Assembly: GCF_038396635.1 (NCBI RefSeq)
Contig: NZ_CP121687.1
Coordinates: 930,001-994,000 of the forward strand
DNA length: 64,000 bases
Source of the DNA: Defluviitalea saccharophila
GTDB lineage: Bacteria > Bacillota > Clostridia > Lachnospirales > Defluviitaleaceae
Direction of reading: 5' to 3'
Shown here: piece after piece, positions 35,635 through 46,281 of the stretch
How positions within the stretch are numbered: position 1 is the first letter of the stretch
Layout of the letters: each line of letters begins with the position of its first letter
The notes under the pieces: generated by a model
Seen by the model: only the letters and a program-made list of their open reading frames with translations
Told to the model about the DNA's origin: nothing
The model's database searches: none
Made by a program: the position numbers and the translations under genes

Positions 35635-37386
35635 CTATTCATTAATGACTTTAATAGCTTTTTCTAATAATTCATCTTTATTCAACTGAACACCTGCAAT
35701 AGTAGTTTTTACCTCTATATCAGGTACTATTCCAACTCTCTGTGTTTCACTGCCATCCGGATAATATATACCAATTCCACTGATGGCCGTTAAAATACCT
35801 CCTGGCAAATAAAAATAAGATACATTTCCATCTGCACCAGCTGTTGTACTGCCAATAACTGTTGCTTCAGGTGCTGTCCTTAAAGCCATTGCAGTAAATT
35901 CAGCATGGCTTTGGGTTTTTTCATTGACTAAAATAATTACTTTTCCTTTGTAGTAATCCTCATTTTTCTTTCCTACGCTTAGAGTCCCTTTTACTGTAAA
36001 ATGGCCTGGGGTTAGCAGACTTCCTACTGTATATTGCACAAACTCTGTATTCTCCGGCAATAAGTACTCTGCAAGACTATATACAATGGATTCAGATGGA
36101 TAACATCTTAAATCGATAATTAAACCCTTTGTATTTTCTACTTCCTTCATTATTTCCGACAACTCTCTGTCTCTTACGGCCTCTGGATAGATATAGGCAA
36201 TATCAGAGTCTATCAATTTATAAAAGACCTTTTGTTTTTGAAGATTTTCATAGTATCTTTTAAGATTTAAAGTTGATGCTGAATAACACGCAACATCAAC
36301 TGATTTAATTTCTTCATTATGTATAAGTTCTATATGAAGCACATAGTCATTCGTTCTTAATAATACCCTCGCAATATTCCTTAATTGTGTTGGATAGTTG
36401 GATGCAGGAATATATTTTAATTTATTGCTGACAATTTCTTCAACAGGTACACCGTTAATTTTTGTAATGATATCCCCAATTTTTAATTTAGACTTTTCAC
36501 CTAACTTTGTATGATAATAATCTGTTACAACTGCCTTATTTTCAACAAATGTTATGATTACTGGAGCATATTTTTCTCCCCAATATCTTTCTAAGGTTTT
36601 ATCATTAGACCAAATATTGGCATGGGTATCATGAATCCTTCCAATCAACTCTAACACCGATAACTTATATTCCAATTCATTGGAAGCATTAATGAACTTG
36701 GGAATAAACTCTTTTAATACCTCCTCCCAATTCTCTTCGATTAAATGCTTATACGGAAAATAGTATTCAATAATATTCCAATAACGAAATAGTGCTAACA
36801 ATCGATATCCCGCATCGGGATATCCCATTAATGAATACGCCTTTTCATTTATAAAATTTGGATTTCCCACTTCATCCACTAAGCTCACATAAAAATTAGA
36901 GTTTTCTCTTTTAGCATTCTGGATATTCAAGAGCCTATTTTCAAGATCATCACTAAATTTATATTCTAAGACGGGTATTGTATTTGGCTCCCCCTCATTT
37001 ATGCTTTCAAAGCTTCCTAAGCTGTCTATCCAAGCACATAAAATTTTATCCCTTTCTTCTGTACTGTCTATATTAATTACCTTAGGCAAAACTCTAAACA
37101 ATTCATAGTCCCAGTTGTATTCACCTTGAGCTACATTAGGATGGTAGTATTTTAAATATCCCCATACTTTTGCCAAGGCAAAAATATTCTCCACATTTTT
37201 TTCATTCATATCGATTGATTTTATTCCTGAGCCCTTATCAAATTCTTTATTATGAGCAATTTTTTCATCCCTATCATAAAACAAAACATTTTCTTGATTT
37301 TCGACCTTTTTTATTTGAGCCGTATTTGTATTAGTACATGCTGCCATAAGTATACAGACCAATAGAATGAATATGATTTTTTTCAT
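35635..37386 (-). CDS. S41 family peptidase lipoprotein (C-terminal processing protease-like)
   Basis: About 583 residues. The signal ends in the lipobox LMAAC (Cys 17), so it is a surface lipoprotein. The C-terminal third holds the S41 domain: KGLIDLRCYPSES, then KVIILVNEKTQSHAEFTAMALR with the likely nucleophile Ser in SHAEF. STTAGADGNVSYFYLPGG follows. A PDZ-like segment precedes it (KLKIGDIITKINGVPVEEI). I choose ATG 37386, nine bases after GGAGAG; a longer frame to 37428 has no ribosome site. The substrate is unknown. It is a single gene. Confidence 0.87.
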   Translation of the reverse strand: MKKIIFILLVCILMAACTNTNTAQIKKVENQENVLFYDRDEKIAHNKEFDKGSGIKSIDMNEKNVENIFALAKVWGYLKYYHPNVAQGEYNWDYELFRVLPKVINIDSTEERDKILCAWIDSLGSFESINEGEPNTIPVLEYKFSDDLENRLLNIQNAKRENSNFYVSLVDEVGNPNFINEKAYSLMGYPDAGYRLLALFRYWNIIEYYFPYKHLIEENWEEVLKEFIPKFINASNELEYKLSVLELIGRIHDTHANIWSNDKTLERYWGEKYAPVIITFVENKAVVTDYYHTKLGEKSKLKIGDIITKINGVPVEEIVSNKLKYIPASNYPTQLRNIARVLLRTNDYVLHIELIHNEEIKSVDVACYSASTLNLKRYYENLQKQKVFYKLIDSDIAYIYPEAVRDRELSEIMKEVENTKGLIIDLRCYPSESIVYSLAEYLLPENTEFVQYTVGSLLTPGHFTVKGTLSVGKKNEDYYKGKVIILVNEKTQSHAEFTAMALRTAPEATVIGSTTAGADGNVSYFYLPGGILTAISGIGIYYPDGSETQRVGIVPDIEVKTTIAGVQLNKDELLEKAIKVINE

Positions 37387-37500
37387 AAGATTTCGCTCTC
37401 CAAATGTAATCTTATTCCGAAGTTCCATATACTAAATGATAACATATATATCAAAAAATTCATATGAATACTCAAAAAGAAATGAATTTTCTATATAGAT

Positions 37501-37534
37501 AAAAAAGACAAGGTATTTTCACCTTGTCTTTTTT
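37501..37534. terminator. Terminator after the YczE-like gene
   Basis: Arms AAAAAAGACAAGGT (37501-37514) and ACCTTGTCTTTTTT (37521-37534) are perfect, and the hairpin is symmetric, so it acts on either strand. Confidence 0.88.
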
Positions 37535-37569
37535 ATCCATATAAATGTGTCCTGTAACTTCTTTAAGTG

Positions 37570-38229
37570 TCATTGATTCTTGGCATTCAAATTCATAAAG
37601 TATTGTCGTGTTGCATTGAGGGTTTCATGTTTTACTGAAGTTGCATCAAACTTCATGATGGCAAACACAATCTGTATGCAAAAACCGATTCCAAACGCCG
37701 CAATCACCGTTCCGATTCCTACAGGTCCTCCTAATAACCATCCGATTAAAACAACAGACCCTTCCAGAATACCGCGGCATAGACCTACCGGAAGTCCCGT
37801 TTTTCGCTGCAGAGCAACCATAAGACTATCCCTTGGCCCTGCCCCAAATCCTGATCCAATATAGAAATAGGAGCCGAAAGAAATAATGAAAAGCCCTGTG
37901 ATCATCATGATGATGCCCATAAATAATCCATTTACTTCAGGAATGAAAGAAAGCATTAATAACAAATCCATAAAAACGCCAATCAATATCATATTTAATA
38001 AGGTCCCTAACCCAAGCTTTTCTCCCAGCCATACTGAACATATACAAATGATTAGACCTACAATAATTGAAACTGTTCCAATCGTAAAACCGATGGTTTT
38101 TCCTACTCCATAATGAAATACTTCCCATGGGGCAAATCCCAGGTTCGCCTTCATAGAAATTACAATGCCTAATGCATATAAGAAAAGGCCTATCAACAAT
38201 TTAATCAATCTTTTTAGAAAATGATGCAC
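37570..38229 (-). CDS. YczE/YitT-like membrane protein
   Basis: A membrane protein of about 219 residues with five to six hydrophobic segments. Family hallmarks are ALGIVISMKANLGFAPWEVFHYG near the start and FYIGSGFGAGPRDSLMVALQRKTGLPVG later. The function of the family is unsettled; transport is assumed. I choose GTG 38229 (MHHFLKRLIK), six bases from AGGGGG, over the TTG at 38265, whose AAGGAG is too near. It stands alone beside the glutaredoxin-like gene. Confidence 0.85.
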   Translation of the reverse strand: MHHFLKRLIKLLIGLFLYALGIVISMKANLGFAPWEVFHYGVGKTIGFTIGTVSIIVGLIICICSVWLGEKLGLGTLLNMILIGVFMDLLLMLSFIPEVNGLFMGIIMMITGLFIISFGSYFYIGSGFGAGPRDSLMVALQRKTGLPVGLCRGILEGSVVLIGWLLGGPVGIGTVIAAFGIGFCIQIVFAIMKFDATSVKHETLNATRQYFMNLNAKNQ

Positions 38230-38300
38230 GCATATCCCCCTAACCCCAAAGGCCTTGATATCCAAGTCTCCTTAGGTTTTAAAATGTTTTCGTAATTTTA

Positions 38301-38618
38301 TCAGCAATTGCCTTTACCGTCAATAGAACATGTGTTTACCCCTGATTCTTCATCGAATACTTTGATATCAATATAATTTTCTATTTCAAAAGTTTTTGTT
38401 CCATCTTCCAGAATAAAAAACGGAATACCTATCTTACCTTTTTCTTTAATTGGAACAAATATTTCTTCGTGATCCCGATATGCTAAGAACTCTTTTAGCA
38501 ACATCGTATTTTTTGTAATATTGCGATAGTCTAATTCTATATTTGAAGCCTTTTCTAACTGCGCCTTGGCTTTTACACAATCCGGACAAATCTCTGCACC
38601 ATACATAATAATTTTCAT
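38301..38618 (-). CDS. Glutaredoxin-like thiol protein
   Basis: A 105-residue thioredoxin-fold protein. The active site is C11-P-D-C14 (GAEICPDCVKAK) and the cis-Pro is in IGIPFFIL. Two further Cys lie at the C-terminus (NTCSIDGKGNC), more than in a plain glutaredoxin. A strong site (AAGGAGGAGAAGG) precedes the ATG. It is divergent from ahpC, so it probably takes part in thiol or peroxide metabolism. The physiological partner is unknown. Confidence 0.85.
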   Translation of the reverse strand: MKIIMYGAEICPDCVKAKAQLEKASNIELDYRNITKNTMLLKEFLAYRDHEEIFVPIKEKGKIGIPFFILEDGTKTFEIENYIDIKVFDEESGVNTCSIDGKGNC

Positions 38619-38747
38619 AATCCTTCTCCTCCTTATTAAATTCTTTGGTTAAATTGAGTTTAATACATAAGTATTATTTGCATTATACCATATTTTAAAT
38701 GAACGATTACTGGTTGAAAATTTTATTAAAAATTTACTAAAATTTTC

Positions 38748-38805
38748 TTGACAAATAAAATTTCTAATATATAATTATAGTTAAGTAATAACTATTATTA
38801 CTTAA
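38748..38805 (+). promoter_or_regulatory. ahpC promoter with a PerR-like dyad
   Basis: TTGACA (38748-38753), 16 bases, TATAAT (38770-38775). A perfect inverted repeat of 11-base arms, TTAAGTAATAA and TTATTACTTAA, separated by CTA, lies at 38781-38805 over the start point. Its inner 15 bases match the PerR consensus TTATAATnATTATAA at 11 of 14 fixed positions. Peroxide control is likely but not proven. Confidence 0.75.
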
Positions 38806-38868
38806 TACTAATTTACATAATTAACTTATAATAATTAAAAAATATAAATTTTTAGGAGGTAATGTATT

Positions 38869-39432
38869 ATGTCATTAATCGGAACTGAAGTAAAACCATT
38901 TAAAGCTCAAGCTTATCACAACGGAAAATTCATTGAAGTGACTGAAGCAGATTTTAAAGGAAAATGGAGTGTAGTTTTCTTTTATCCTGCTGACTTTACT
39001 TTCGTATGTCCTACAGAATTAGAAGACTTGCAAAATAATTATGAAACCTTAAAATCCCTTGGTGTTGAAGTTTACGCTGTTTCAACTGATACTCATTTTA
39101 CTCATAAAGCATGGCATGACAGCTCTGAAACAATTGGCAAAATTACTTATGTGATGATCGGCGATCCTTCCCATACTCTATCCAGAAATTTTGATGTTCT
39201 TATTGAAGCAGACGGGCTTGCAGATCGTGGAACTTTCATCATTGATCCAGACGGCGTTATTCAAGCTGTAGAAATTAACGCAGGCAATATAGGCCGTGAT
39301 GCTACTGTACTTATTAACAAAATTAAAGCAGCTCAATATGTAAGAAATAATCCTGACGAAGTTTGCCCTGCTAAATGGAAAGAAGGATCTGCAACACTTA
39401 AACCAAGTCTTGATTTGGTGGGAAAGATCTAA
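38869..39432 (+). CDS. ahpC: Peroxiredoxin AhpC
   Basis: A 187-residue typical 2-Cys peroxiredoxin that reduces hydrogen peroxide and organic peroxides. The peroxidatic Cys is in [17 protein letters not shown] (about C47) and the resolving Cys is in [10 protein letters not shown] near residue 166. Length is normal. AGGAGG precedes ATG 38869. It is followed by its reductase gene, whose start lies about ten bases beyond its stop. Confidence 0.97.
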   Translation: MSLIGTEVKPFKAQAYHNGKFIEVTEADFKGKWSVVFFYPADFTFVCPTELEDLQNNYETLKSLGVEVYAVSTDTHFTHKAWHDSSETIGKITYVMIGDPSHTLSRNFDVLIEADGLADRGTFIIDPDGVIQAVEINAGNIGRDATVLINKIKAAQYVRNNPDEVCPAKWKEGSATLKPSLDLVGKI

Positions 39433-39442
39433 GAGGCAAAAT

Positions 39443-40972
39443 ATGATATTAGATGCGGATATAAGGGAACAATTAACTCAATATCTTCAATTGATGGAAA
39501 ATGATATAGTGATAAAAGTCAGTGCAGGTCCCGATGAAGTATCAAAAGACATGGTTTCTCTTGTAAATGAGATAGCCACCATCTCTTCCAAGATTAAAAT
39601 TGAGGAAACAAATTTGCCTCGAACACCATCCTTTAGCGTAAATCGATTAGGAGAAGATACAGGAGTCACCTTCGCCGGAATACCTTTAGGTCATGAATTT
39701 ACTTCCTTAGTATTGGCACTGCTACAGGTAAGCGGAAGACCTCCAAAGGTTGAGGAAAAATTAATCTATCAAATTAAAAATCTTAAAGGTGAATACCATT
39801 TTGAAACATATATCAGTTTAAGCTGCCATAATTGCCCCGATGTTGTTCAGTCTCTTAATTTAATGAGTATTTTAAATCCTAATATTACTCATACCATGAT
39901 TGACGGTGCTGCTTTCAAAGAAGAAGTTGAAAGCAAAGACATCCTGGCGGTCCCATCCATATACTTAAATGGAGAGTTTTTCGGCGGCGGTCGAATGACC
40001 TTGGAATCCATTCTTTCTAAGATGGGTACTACAGTTAATATATCAGAGTTAAATAATAAAGACCCCTTTGATATGCTTATCATCGGAGGAGGTCCGGCTG
40101 GAGCAAGTGCAGCTGTTTATGGTGCTCGCAAAGGCATTCGTACAGGTATTGTTGCCGAGCGATTCGGCGGTCAGGTACAGGACACAATGGGTATTGAAAA
40201 TTTCATAAGTGTAAAATACACAGAAGGTCCAAAGTTGGCTGCAAACCTCGAAGAGCACGTTAAAAATTACGATGTCGATATTATGAGTGGACAAAGAGCT
40301 ATTTCTTTAAAAAAGAAAGAGTTTATAGAAGTTGAACTGGAAAACGGTGCTGTTTTAAAAAGCAAAACGGTAATTCTTTCTACAGGTGCTCGTTGGAGAA
40401 ATGTCGGAGTACCTGGGGAAATAGAATTCAAGAACAAAGGTGTTGCCTACTGCCCTCACTGTGACGGCCCCCTATACAAAAATAAAAACGTCGCAGTGAT
40501 TGGCGGAGGAAATTCCGGTATTGAGGCAGCCATTGATCTTGCAGGTATTGTAAATCATGTAACAGTTCTTGAATTTATGCCTGCTTTAAAAGCGGATGCC
40601 GTTTTACAGGAAAGCCTTTACAGCCTCCCCAATGTAACTGTGCTTACAAATGTTCAAACCAAAGAAATTACTGGTACCACTAAAGTGGATGGCATTACTT
40701 ATATTGAACGGGACACAGGTATAGAAAAACATATTGACTTACAAGGTGTCTTTGTTCAGATAGGTCTTGTCCCTAATACGGATTGGCTCGGAGATACCGT
40801 TGAGCGCAATCATTTCGGCGAAATCATCATTGATCGCCACGGTGCTACGAATATTCCCGGAGTTTTCGCCGCAGGCGATTGTACAAATACCCCCTATAAA
40901 CAAATTATAATTGCAATGGGTTCAGGAGCCACTGCAGCTCTAGGAGCCTTTGACTACTTAATACGAAATTAA
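39443..40972 (+). CDS. ahpF: AhpF-type alkyl hydroperoxide reductase / TrxR-like flavoprotein
   Basis: A 509-residue flavoprotein that passes electrons from NAD(P)H to AhpC. The N-terminal two thioredoxin folds carry [10 protein letters not shown] (CxxC) and the FAD part begins [21 protein letters not shown]. The TrxR-type redox pair is in [11 protein letters not shown], followed by the NAD motif [15 protein letters not shown] and the C-terminal [16 protein letters not shown] choose ATG 39443, after AAGAGG; the frame is open to 39410 inside ahpC. The pair is one operon. A terminator follows at 40976. Confidence 0.95.
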   Translation: MILDADIREQLTQYLQLMENDIVIKVSAGPDEVSKDMVSLVNEIATISSKIKIEETNLPRTPSFSVNRLGEDTGVTFAGIPLGHEFTSLVLALLQVSGRPPKVEEKLIYQIKNLKGEYHFETYISLSCHNCPDVVQSLNLMSILNPNITHTMIDGAAFKEEVESKDILAVPSIYLNGEFFGGGRMTLESILSKMGTTVNISELNNKDPFDMLIIGGGPAGASAAVYGARKGIRTGIVAERFGGQVQDTMGIENFISVKYTEGPKLAANLEEHVKNYDVDIMSGQRAISLKKKEFIEVELENGAVLKSKTVILSTGARWRNVGVPGEIEFKNKGVAYCPHCDGPLYKNKNVAVIGGGNSGIEAAIDLAGIVNHVTVLEFMPALKADAVLQESLYSLPNVTVLTNVQTKEITGTTKVDGITYIERDTGIEKHIDLQGVFVQIGLVPNTDWLGDTVERNHFGEIIIDRHGATNIPGVFAAGDCTNTPYKQIIIAMGSGATAALGAFDYLIRN

Positions 40973-40975
40973 TCC

Positions 40976-41026
40976 AAAAAAGGAGAATTGCTATACTACT
41001 TTCAGTAGGAAGCAATTCTCCTTTTT
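40976..41026 (+). terminator. Terminator of ahpCF, copy 1 of a repeated hairpin
   Basis: Arms around AAAAAGGAGAATTGCT and AGCAATTCTCCTTTTT with a long AT-rich loop. A nearly identical hairpin ends the next gene at 43184-43234. Confidence 0.87.
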
Positions 41027-41156
41027 ATTGTCAAGAAATGGCACATATGCTATTGACTATTTCATCGTATATATAATAGAATTATATTATCTAAATTTAA
41101 CAATTTTGATATTATTAGTAGCTATGGTACGTACTTTCTGAAGGAGTTGTAGAATA

Positions 41157-43175
41157 GTGACTTTAAAAAATATTTCTATAAAGTATAGTTATATGCTATT
41201 TATAATAATGATGATTGTTCCAATTTTGTTCTTATTGTCCTTCTTCTTCTTTAAATATATGTATAATTGTATACTTAATAACTCACAATTGGTGATCAGT
41301 CAATCTAAGAATACAGTAATTGAAACGATTGAAAGTACCGAAAAAAGTTATGAACTTGTCTCAAGCCATTTCAATCCTATAATGACGGAATGCCTAGAAC
41401 TCTTTAATGAAGAATATGAAAAAAATAAAGAGGATTTATCCAAAATTGATATGAAGGCACTTAAAGAGAGATATCAGAATCTCCTTGATTTATATATTAT
41501 AGATCATAACGGAGTAATCACCCACTCTACTTTTCCATCCGCCCTTGGCATAGATTTTAAAATGTTTCCAGACTTCTACGAAAATTTAACTTCCATTAGA
41601 GAAGGCAATGAAACAGTCATTTCAAAAGTAACTTCTGAGCTGAGAACAAATGAATTAAGAAAATGGGGTTACATGCCAACTAAAGACCATAAATATGTAT
41701 TAGAAGTAGGAATAGCTTCTGATGAATTGGAAAAATATATAGAAAAACTGAACTTCATTGATATAACAAATTCTTTAAAGAAGAACAATCCTTTTATTAA
41801 AGATTTAATCGTGTATGATTTTCATATATTTAAGTTAGGATATGCTGAAGCAGAAAAGGATCTAGAAAAAATTAAAATAATTAATGAAGTCTTCAAAAAC
41901 AAACAAAATTATAAAATAATTAATTCTAATGGTTTTATAGACAAAGAATACATCTATGTCAACACCTTTTCAAACATCTTGGATGATTCACAAAAAGTAA
42001 TAGAAATTACTTATACCTATGATTCGGTTTTAGAAGAACTGAGTAATGTTAGAAAAAATACAATTACTTTTATCTTAATTTATGCTCTTATCAGTTTATT
42101 GGTCGTGTACATTCTAACCTCAAAGTATATTACCAATCCGCTCATAAATTTTACAAATGAAATAAAAAACATTTCAAGCGAAAATCTGCAGATCAACCTG
42201 GAAGTTGAAAGCAATAATGAAATTGGATTATTGAAGAAAAACTTCAATTCCATGTCGGAAAAGCTGCAAAACACATTAATATCAAAAAAATATTTAGAAA
42301 ATGTAATTGATTCCATCGGTGATATACTCATTATCTTGGATAAAGATTTCAATATTTTTAGAATCAACAGATATACTTTAAACGTACTGGGAAAAACTGA
42401 AAATGAATTATTAGGTATGCCGCTTAACATATTATTTGAGGATTCAATTTCTGAATCAGAACTCATCCATAGACTTAAAGATTCTCAAACCATTGAAAAC
42501 ATAGAAAATACATTAACTAAAGCTGATAATACAAAAACTGTTGTTCTGTCATCTTTTTCTGTGATCTATGGGGATGACAATCAGATTTTAGGTTACATAT
42601 GCAATGCCAAAGATATAACAAGTACAAAGCTTGCCTTAAGGAAGTTAGAAGAATCCAATCTTAAACTCATACAAAAAGAAGCTGCATTAAGGAAAAAATA
42701 TGCTAAGGATTGTCTGACTGGAATTTATAACAGAGAATATATTATGAAGGCTTTAACTGAAACTATAGAAAATACACCTGGTGTATATTCTACTTTTTCC
42801 GTTATTATGTTTGATTTAGACTATTTCAAAAATGTAAATGATCAGTATGGTCATCAAGCAGGCGATGATGTCCTTAGAGGGGTAGCAAATATTATCCGTA
42901 ATAATTTAAGAACTACGGATTACGCAGGCAGATATGGCGGAGAGGAATTTATTATCATTCTGCCTGACACTTCTATGCAAGAGGGCTTGAAGATTGCTGA
43001 AAAAATAAGACTAGAAATTAAAAACACAAAATTTTATAATGACTTAATCAATATTACAATCAGCGGCGGAATCATTGAATGGGATCAGGATACGGACAGT
43101 GATATATTTAATAAAGTTGATATGCTTTTATATGATGCAAAGAAAGATGGAAGAGATAATATCAAATCTGCATAA
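41157..43175 (+). CDS. Membrane diguanylate cyclase (Cache-HAMP-PAS-GGDEF)
   Basis: This 672-residue enzyme makes cyclic di-GMP. Helix 1 (about 12-36), a Cache-like outer domain, helix 2 (NTITFILIYALISLLVVYIL), HAMP, a PAS domain (about 375-490), then GGDEF (about 510-670). The active site reads RYGGEEF, intact, and RTTD five residues before it matches the inhibitory I-site RxxD. It is a cyclase by sequence, with no EAL domain. GTG 41157 follows AAGGAG by ten bases. It is a single gene flanked by two matching terminators. Confidence 0.92.
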   Translation: MTLKNISIKYSYMLFIIMMIVPILFLLSFFFFKYMYNCILNNSQLVISQSKNTVIETIESTEKSYELVSSHFNPIMTECLELFNEEYEKNKEDLSKIDMKALKERYQNLLDLYIIDHNGVITHSTFPSALGIDFKMFPDFYENLTSIREGNETVISKVTSELRTNELRKWGYMPTKDHKYVLEVGIASDELEKYIEKLNFIDITNSLKKNNPFIKDLIVYDFHIFKLGYAEAEKDLEKIKIINEVFKNKQNYKIINSNGFIDKEYIYVNTFSNILDDSQKVIEITYTYDSVLEELSNVRKNTITFILIYALISLLVVYILTSKYITNPLINFTNEIKNISSENLQINLEVESNNEIGLLKKNFNSMSEKLQNTLISKKYLENVIDSIGDILIILDKDFNIFRINRYTLNVLGKTENELLGMPLNILFEDSISESELIHRLKDSQTIENIENTLTKADNTKTVVLSSFSVIYGDDNQILGYICNAKDITSTKLALRKLEESNLKLIQKEAALRKKYAKDCLTGIYNREYIMKALTETIENTPGVYSTFSVIMFDLDYFKNVNDQYGHQAGDDVLRGVANIIRNNLRTTDYAGRYGGEEFIIILPDTSMQEGLKIAEKIRLEIKNTKFYNDLINITISGGIIEWDQDTDSDIFNKVDMLLYDAKKDGRDNIKSA

Positions 43176-43183
43176 AAAATGTA

Positions 43184-43234
43184 TAAAAAGGAGAATTGCT
43201 ATATTACTTTCATAGGAAGCAATTCTCCTTTTCT
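43184..43234. terminator. Terminator of the GGDEF gene, copy 2 of a repeated hairpin
   Basis: Same arms as at 40976-41026 (AAAAAGGAGAATTGCT and AGCAATTCTCCTTTT) and nearly the same loop. It also lies just beyond the end of the MCP on the other strand. Confidence 0.87.
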
Positions 43235-43249
43235 TTTGTATGATACGCC

Positions 43250-45321
43250 CTAAACCCTAAACTGATCTATTAAAGATTTTAATTCTTTTGAAATAGCCGC
43301 CAGCTTTTCTCCTGAGTGAGCAATTTCCCCAATTGTAGCGGCCTGCTCCTCCATAGATGCGGATGCCTGCTCAGTGGCAGCGGCATTTTCTTCTGAAATG
43401 CCCGATAAATTTTGAGTCAGTTTTATAATGATATTTTTATTCTCTTTCATCAAATCTGCAGAATAATTTAATTTATTAATGATAATTTTAATAGAATCTA
43501 TTGCCTCAGCAATCCCCTCGAATTTACTTTCCGTTAATTTTACACTACCTGCTTGTTTATCAATAATCTGCTTGGATTGCTGCATAATATTCACTGCATT
43601 TTGTGATTTTATCTTAAGCTCATTGATTACTGTTTTGATGTCATTGGTAAACGTATTGGATTGTTCTGCGAGTTTTCTAATTTCATCTGCTACGATTGCA
43701 AAACCTCTGCCTGCTTCCCCTGCTCTTGCTGCTTCTATAGCTGCATTTAGTGCCAATAGGTTGGTTTGGTCAGCTATGCTTTCAATCATGGCACTGGCAC
43801 TTTCTATTTTCTCAGCACTTTCATTATTGCTCATAACGATCTGATAGATATTGTTGGAAGCAGAATTACTTTCTTCCGTTTTATCAATAAGATCTTTTAA
43901 TATTAAGAATCCTTCTTCTTTCTGTCTTTCAATCTGTTCTGCCGCAGTATTGAGTTCTTTCAAATAATTTGAATCTTCGTCTAATAATTGTCCTAATTCT
44001 TCTACATTATTAGCAGTTGTTTCAGTATCTTGTGCCTGCTCACTCGCTCCTCTTGCTATTTCTTCAATGGCCTTTGCCACTTCCTCGGAGGTGTTGGCTG
44101 CCTGTTGAGAGGTTGCAGTTAATTCTGCCGATGAAACAGCAATTTTCTCGGAGGTATGAACCGTTTCAATAATAAAATCTGCAACATTATCTCTCATAAT
44201 TCTAAGAGATCTTACCATATCCCCTATTTCATCTTTCCTTCTAGAGTATTTTACAGCTGAGAATCCTCATTTGCAGAAAAATCCAAATTTGCGAAGTCCT
44301 TTATTTTATTCGTTACAGCCAGTATGGGTTTGGTCACATTGCCTGAAATATAGTTAAACAATAATACTGTTAATATTAACATAATTAATGAAGAAGCCAT
44401 TACCACAGTTGATATTTTTCTTGCACTGGACTTTAACTCATTCTCGGACATAAGCAATGCCAATATCCAATCGGTTCCTTCAACCTTATATGGATTTACA
44501 ATATATTTTTCCCCATCAATAACAACCTTGAAAGACTCTTGGTTTTCCGTTAAAATTCTGTCAAGTCCTTCTATGCTTACTTCTTCTATTTTCTTAAAAT
44601 TATTTTCAGCATTTTTCCCATCTGCCATAATTACTCCAGAACTATGTACAATCATAGAAAACCCTGTTTTGCCTGTCTTCATTTGACTTAAAATATTTCC
44701 TATAGAAGACTGCTTAACATCATATCCGAATACTCCCAAAACTTTTCCGTTCTTATCTGTAAATGAACGAACATTGCTTGTAACTAAGCTGTTGCTGGCC
44801 GGATCAAAATAGGGTTCCGTTCTGAATATTCTTCCGTTCCCATCTATTGCAGTAGTGTACCATAATTTTTCTTTTGGTACATAGTGAGCTGCCGTTGTTG
44901 TCTCAGGCCATTGTACATAAGAGCCCCACTCGGTACCGAAATAAATATACAATGCATCGGGATGGGTTTCTCCAAACTGCTTAAAAAGCTCATAAATTTG
45001 CTGTTCTAATCCTCCATTTCTTGATGGTGTCATTTGAACAGTCTCTGTCGCATCTACATATTTTGTTATGCTATGATCTGCTTGCATTACCAGTGGATGC
45101 GTTGCCAGTGCATCCAAATTTTGATCTATTTGTTCATAAAAAATAGTAATTGCTTGAGAAACTATCTTCATTTGGTCCATGGAATTGCTGTAATAATCTT
45201 CATAAACCTTTTGATTGATCTGATGAATAATAATGCCACTAATACTTACAAAAGTTAACAAAAGAACTGCTACAGAAGTTAGTAAAATTTCAAATTTAAT
45301 TCGACCAAATTTTTTTTTCAT
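43250..45321 (-). pseudogene. Methyl-accepting chemotaxis protein split by a one-base frameshift
   Basis: The N-terminal part (ATG 45321 after GGGGG; also open to 45381) holds helix 1, a dCache domain, helix 2 and the start of HAMP and ends at TAA 44251-44253. The C-terminal part (43250 to 44254) continues the same protein in the next frame: reading GTA AAA TAC from 44254 gives [16 protein letters not shown], the missing HAMP end, then the signalling domain with [24 protein letters not shown]. One lost base near CAGCTG explains it. It may be a true mutation or a sequence error. The Cache has Lys where the amino-acid-binding motif has Arg, so the ligand may differ from that of the intact MCP at 23285. 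Confidence 0.85.
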
Positions 45322-45510
45322 AATAATATCTGCCCCCACACCAATCAAAATTAATGATGATACCATCAATAGGCCCGGCACCTTTCGACTTATATCTATA
45401 TTTTACCACATTATATTTATAATATAGAAGAGAATATTCTTAATACATTAATATATTAAGAATATAATTAAAATAATATCAATTCATATTAATAATTACT
45501 CATACTTTGT

Positions 45511-46263
45511 CTAAAAATCCTGTCGTTCCAGCCAAGAAGTTAATTTTTTCTCACGATATAAGTTTTTCTCTTCAATTTCTTCATATTTCCCCAAATTGAG
45601 TTCGTCATGGATAGCTCCATCTCCCAGGAATATAACTCTACTTGCCCTGGATGCTACTTTTGCATCATGTGTAACAATAATAATCGTCGTACCTTGATGA
45701 TTGATTTCATTAAGAATATTCATTACTTCTTTTGTAGCACCACTGTTTAGTGCTCCTGTAGGTTCATCCCCAAATAAAATATCTGGCTGATTAATAAGAG
45801 CCCGGCAAATGGCTGCTCGCTGAAGCTGTCCCCCTGAGACCATTTTAATATCATGGTCACCCACACTGTGAATCCCTGTCTTTTCCATTAAAATATTGGC
45901 ATTTTGATTAATCTGCTCTCTCGACAGGATATTGGCCTTAAATCCCGGGAGTACAATATTGTCTCGGATAGATAAATTTTTCAATAAATAAGAGTGCTGA
46001 AAAATAAATCCCATTTGTTTTAATCTTACTTCGCTCATTTGTTTATCACTAAGCTTAGAAATATCCTTACCATAAAGTAGTATATTACCGGAAGTAGGTC
46101 TATCCATTCCGCTTATACAATAAAGTAATGTTGATTTTCCTGAACCGGACTGACCCATAATGGCTATGAATTCTCCCTCTTCCACTCTGAAATTTATATC
46201 CTTTAGCACCGGTGTACCTTCAAAGCTTTTGTATAAATTTTTTACCTCTAATAGTATTTTCAT
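45511..46263 (-). CDS. ABC transporter ATPase, MacB/LolD-like
   Basis: A 250-residue ATPase with Walker A GQSGSGKSTLL, signature VSGGQLQRAAICRAL, Walker B PDILFGDEPTGALN, and the switch His in TTIIIVTHDAKVASRASRV. This is the MacB/LolD/FtsE class that pairs with FtsX-like permeases. GGCAAGGGGGTGC precedes the ATG. It is the last gene of the TetR-controlled operon and pairs with the permease 18 bases upstream. Confidence 0.93.
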   Translation of the reverse strand: MKILLEVKNLYKSFEGTPVLKDINFRVEEGEFIAIMGQSGSGKSTLLYCISGMDRPTSGNILLYGKDISKLSDKQMSEVRLKQMGFIFQHSYLLKNLSIRDNIVLPGFKANILSREQINQNANILMEKTGIHSVGDHDIKMVSGGQLQRAAICRALINQPDILFGDEPTGALNSGATKEVMNILNEINHQGTTIIIVTHDAKVASRASRVIFLGDGAIHDELNLGKYEEIEEKNLYREKKLTSWLERQDF

Positions 46264-46281
46264 GCTGCACCCCCTTGCCTT

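Noticed and set aside
43250-45321. Programmed frameshifting in the split MCP.
   Set aside because: The junction CAGCTGTAAAA has no slippery heptamer or clear stimulator; a plain one-base deletion is simpler.
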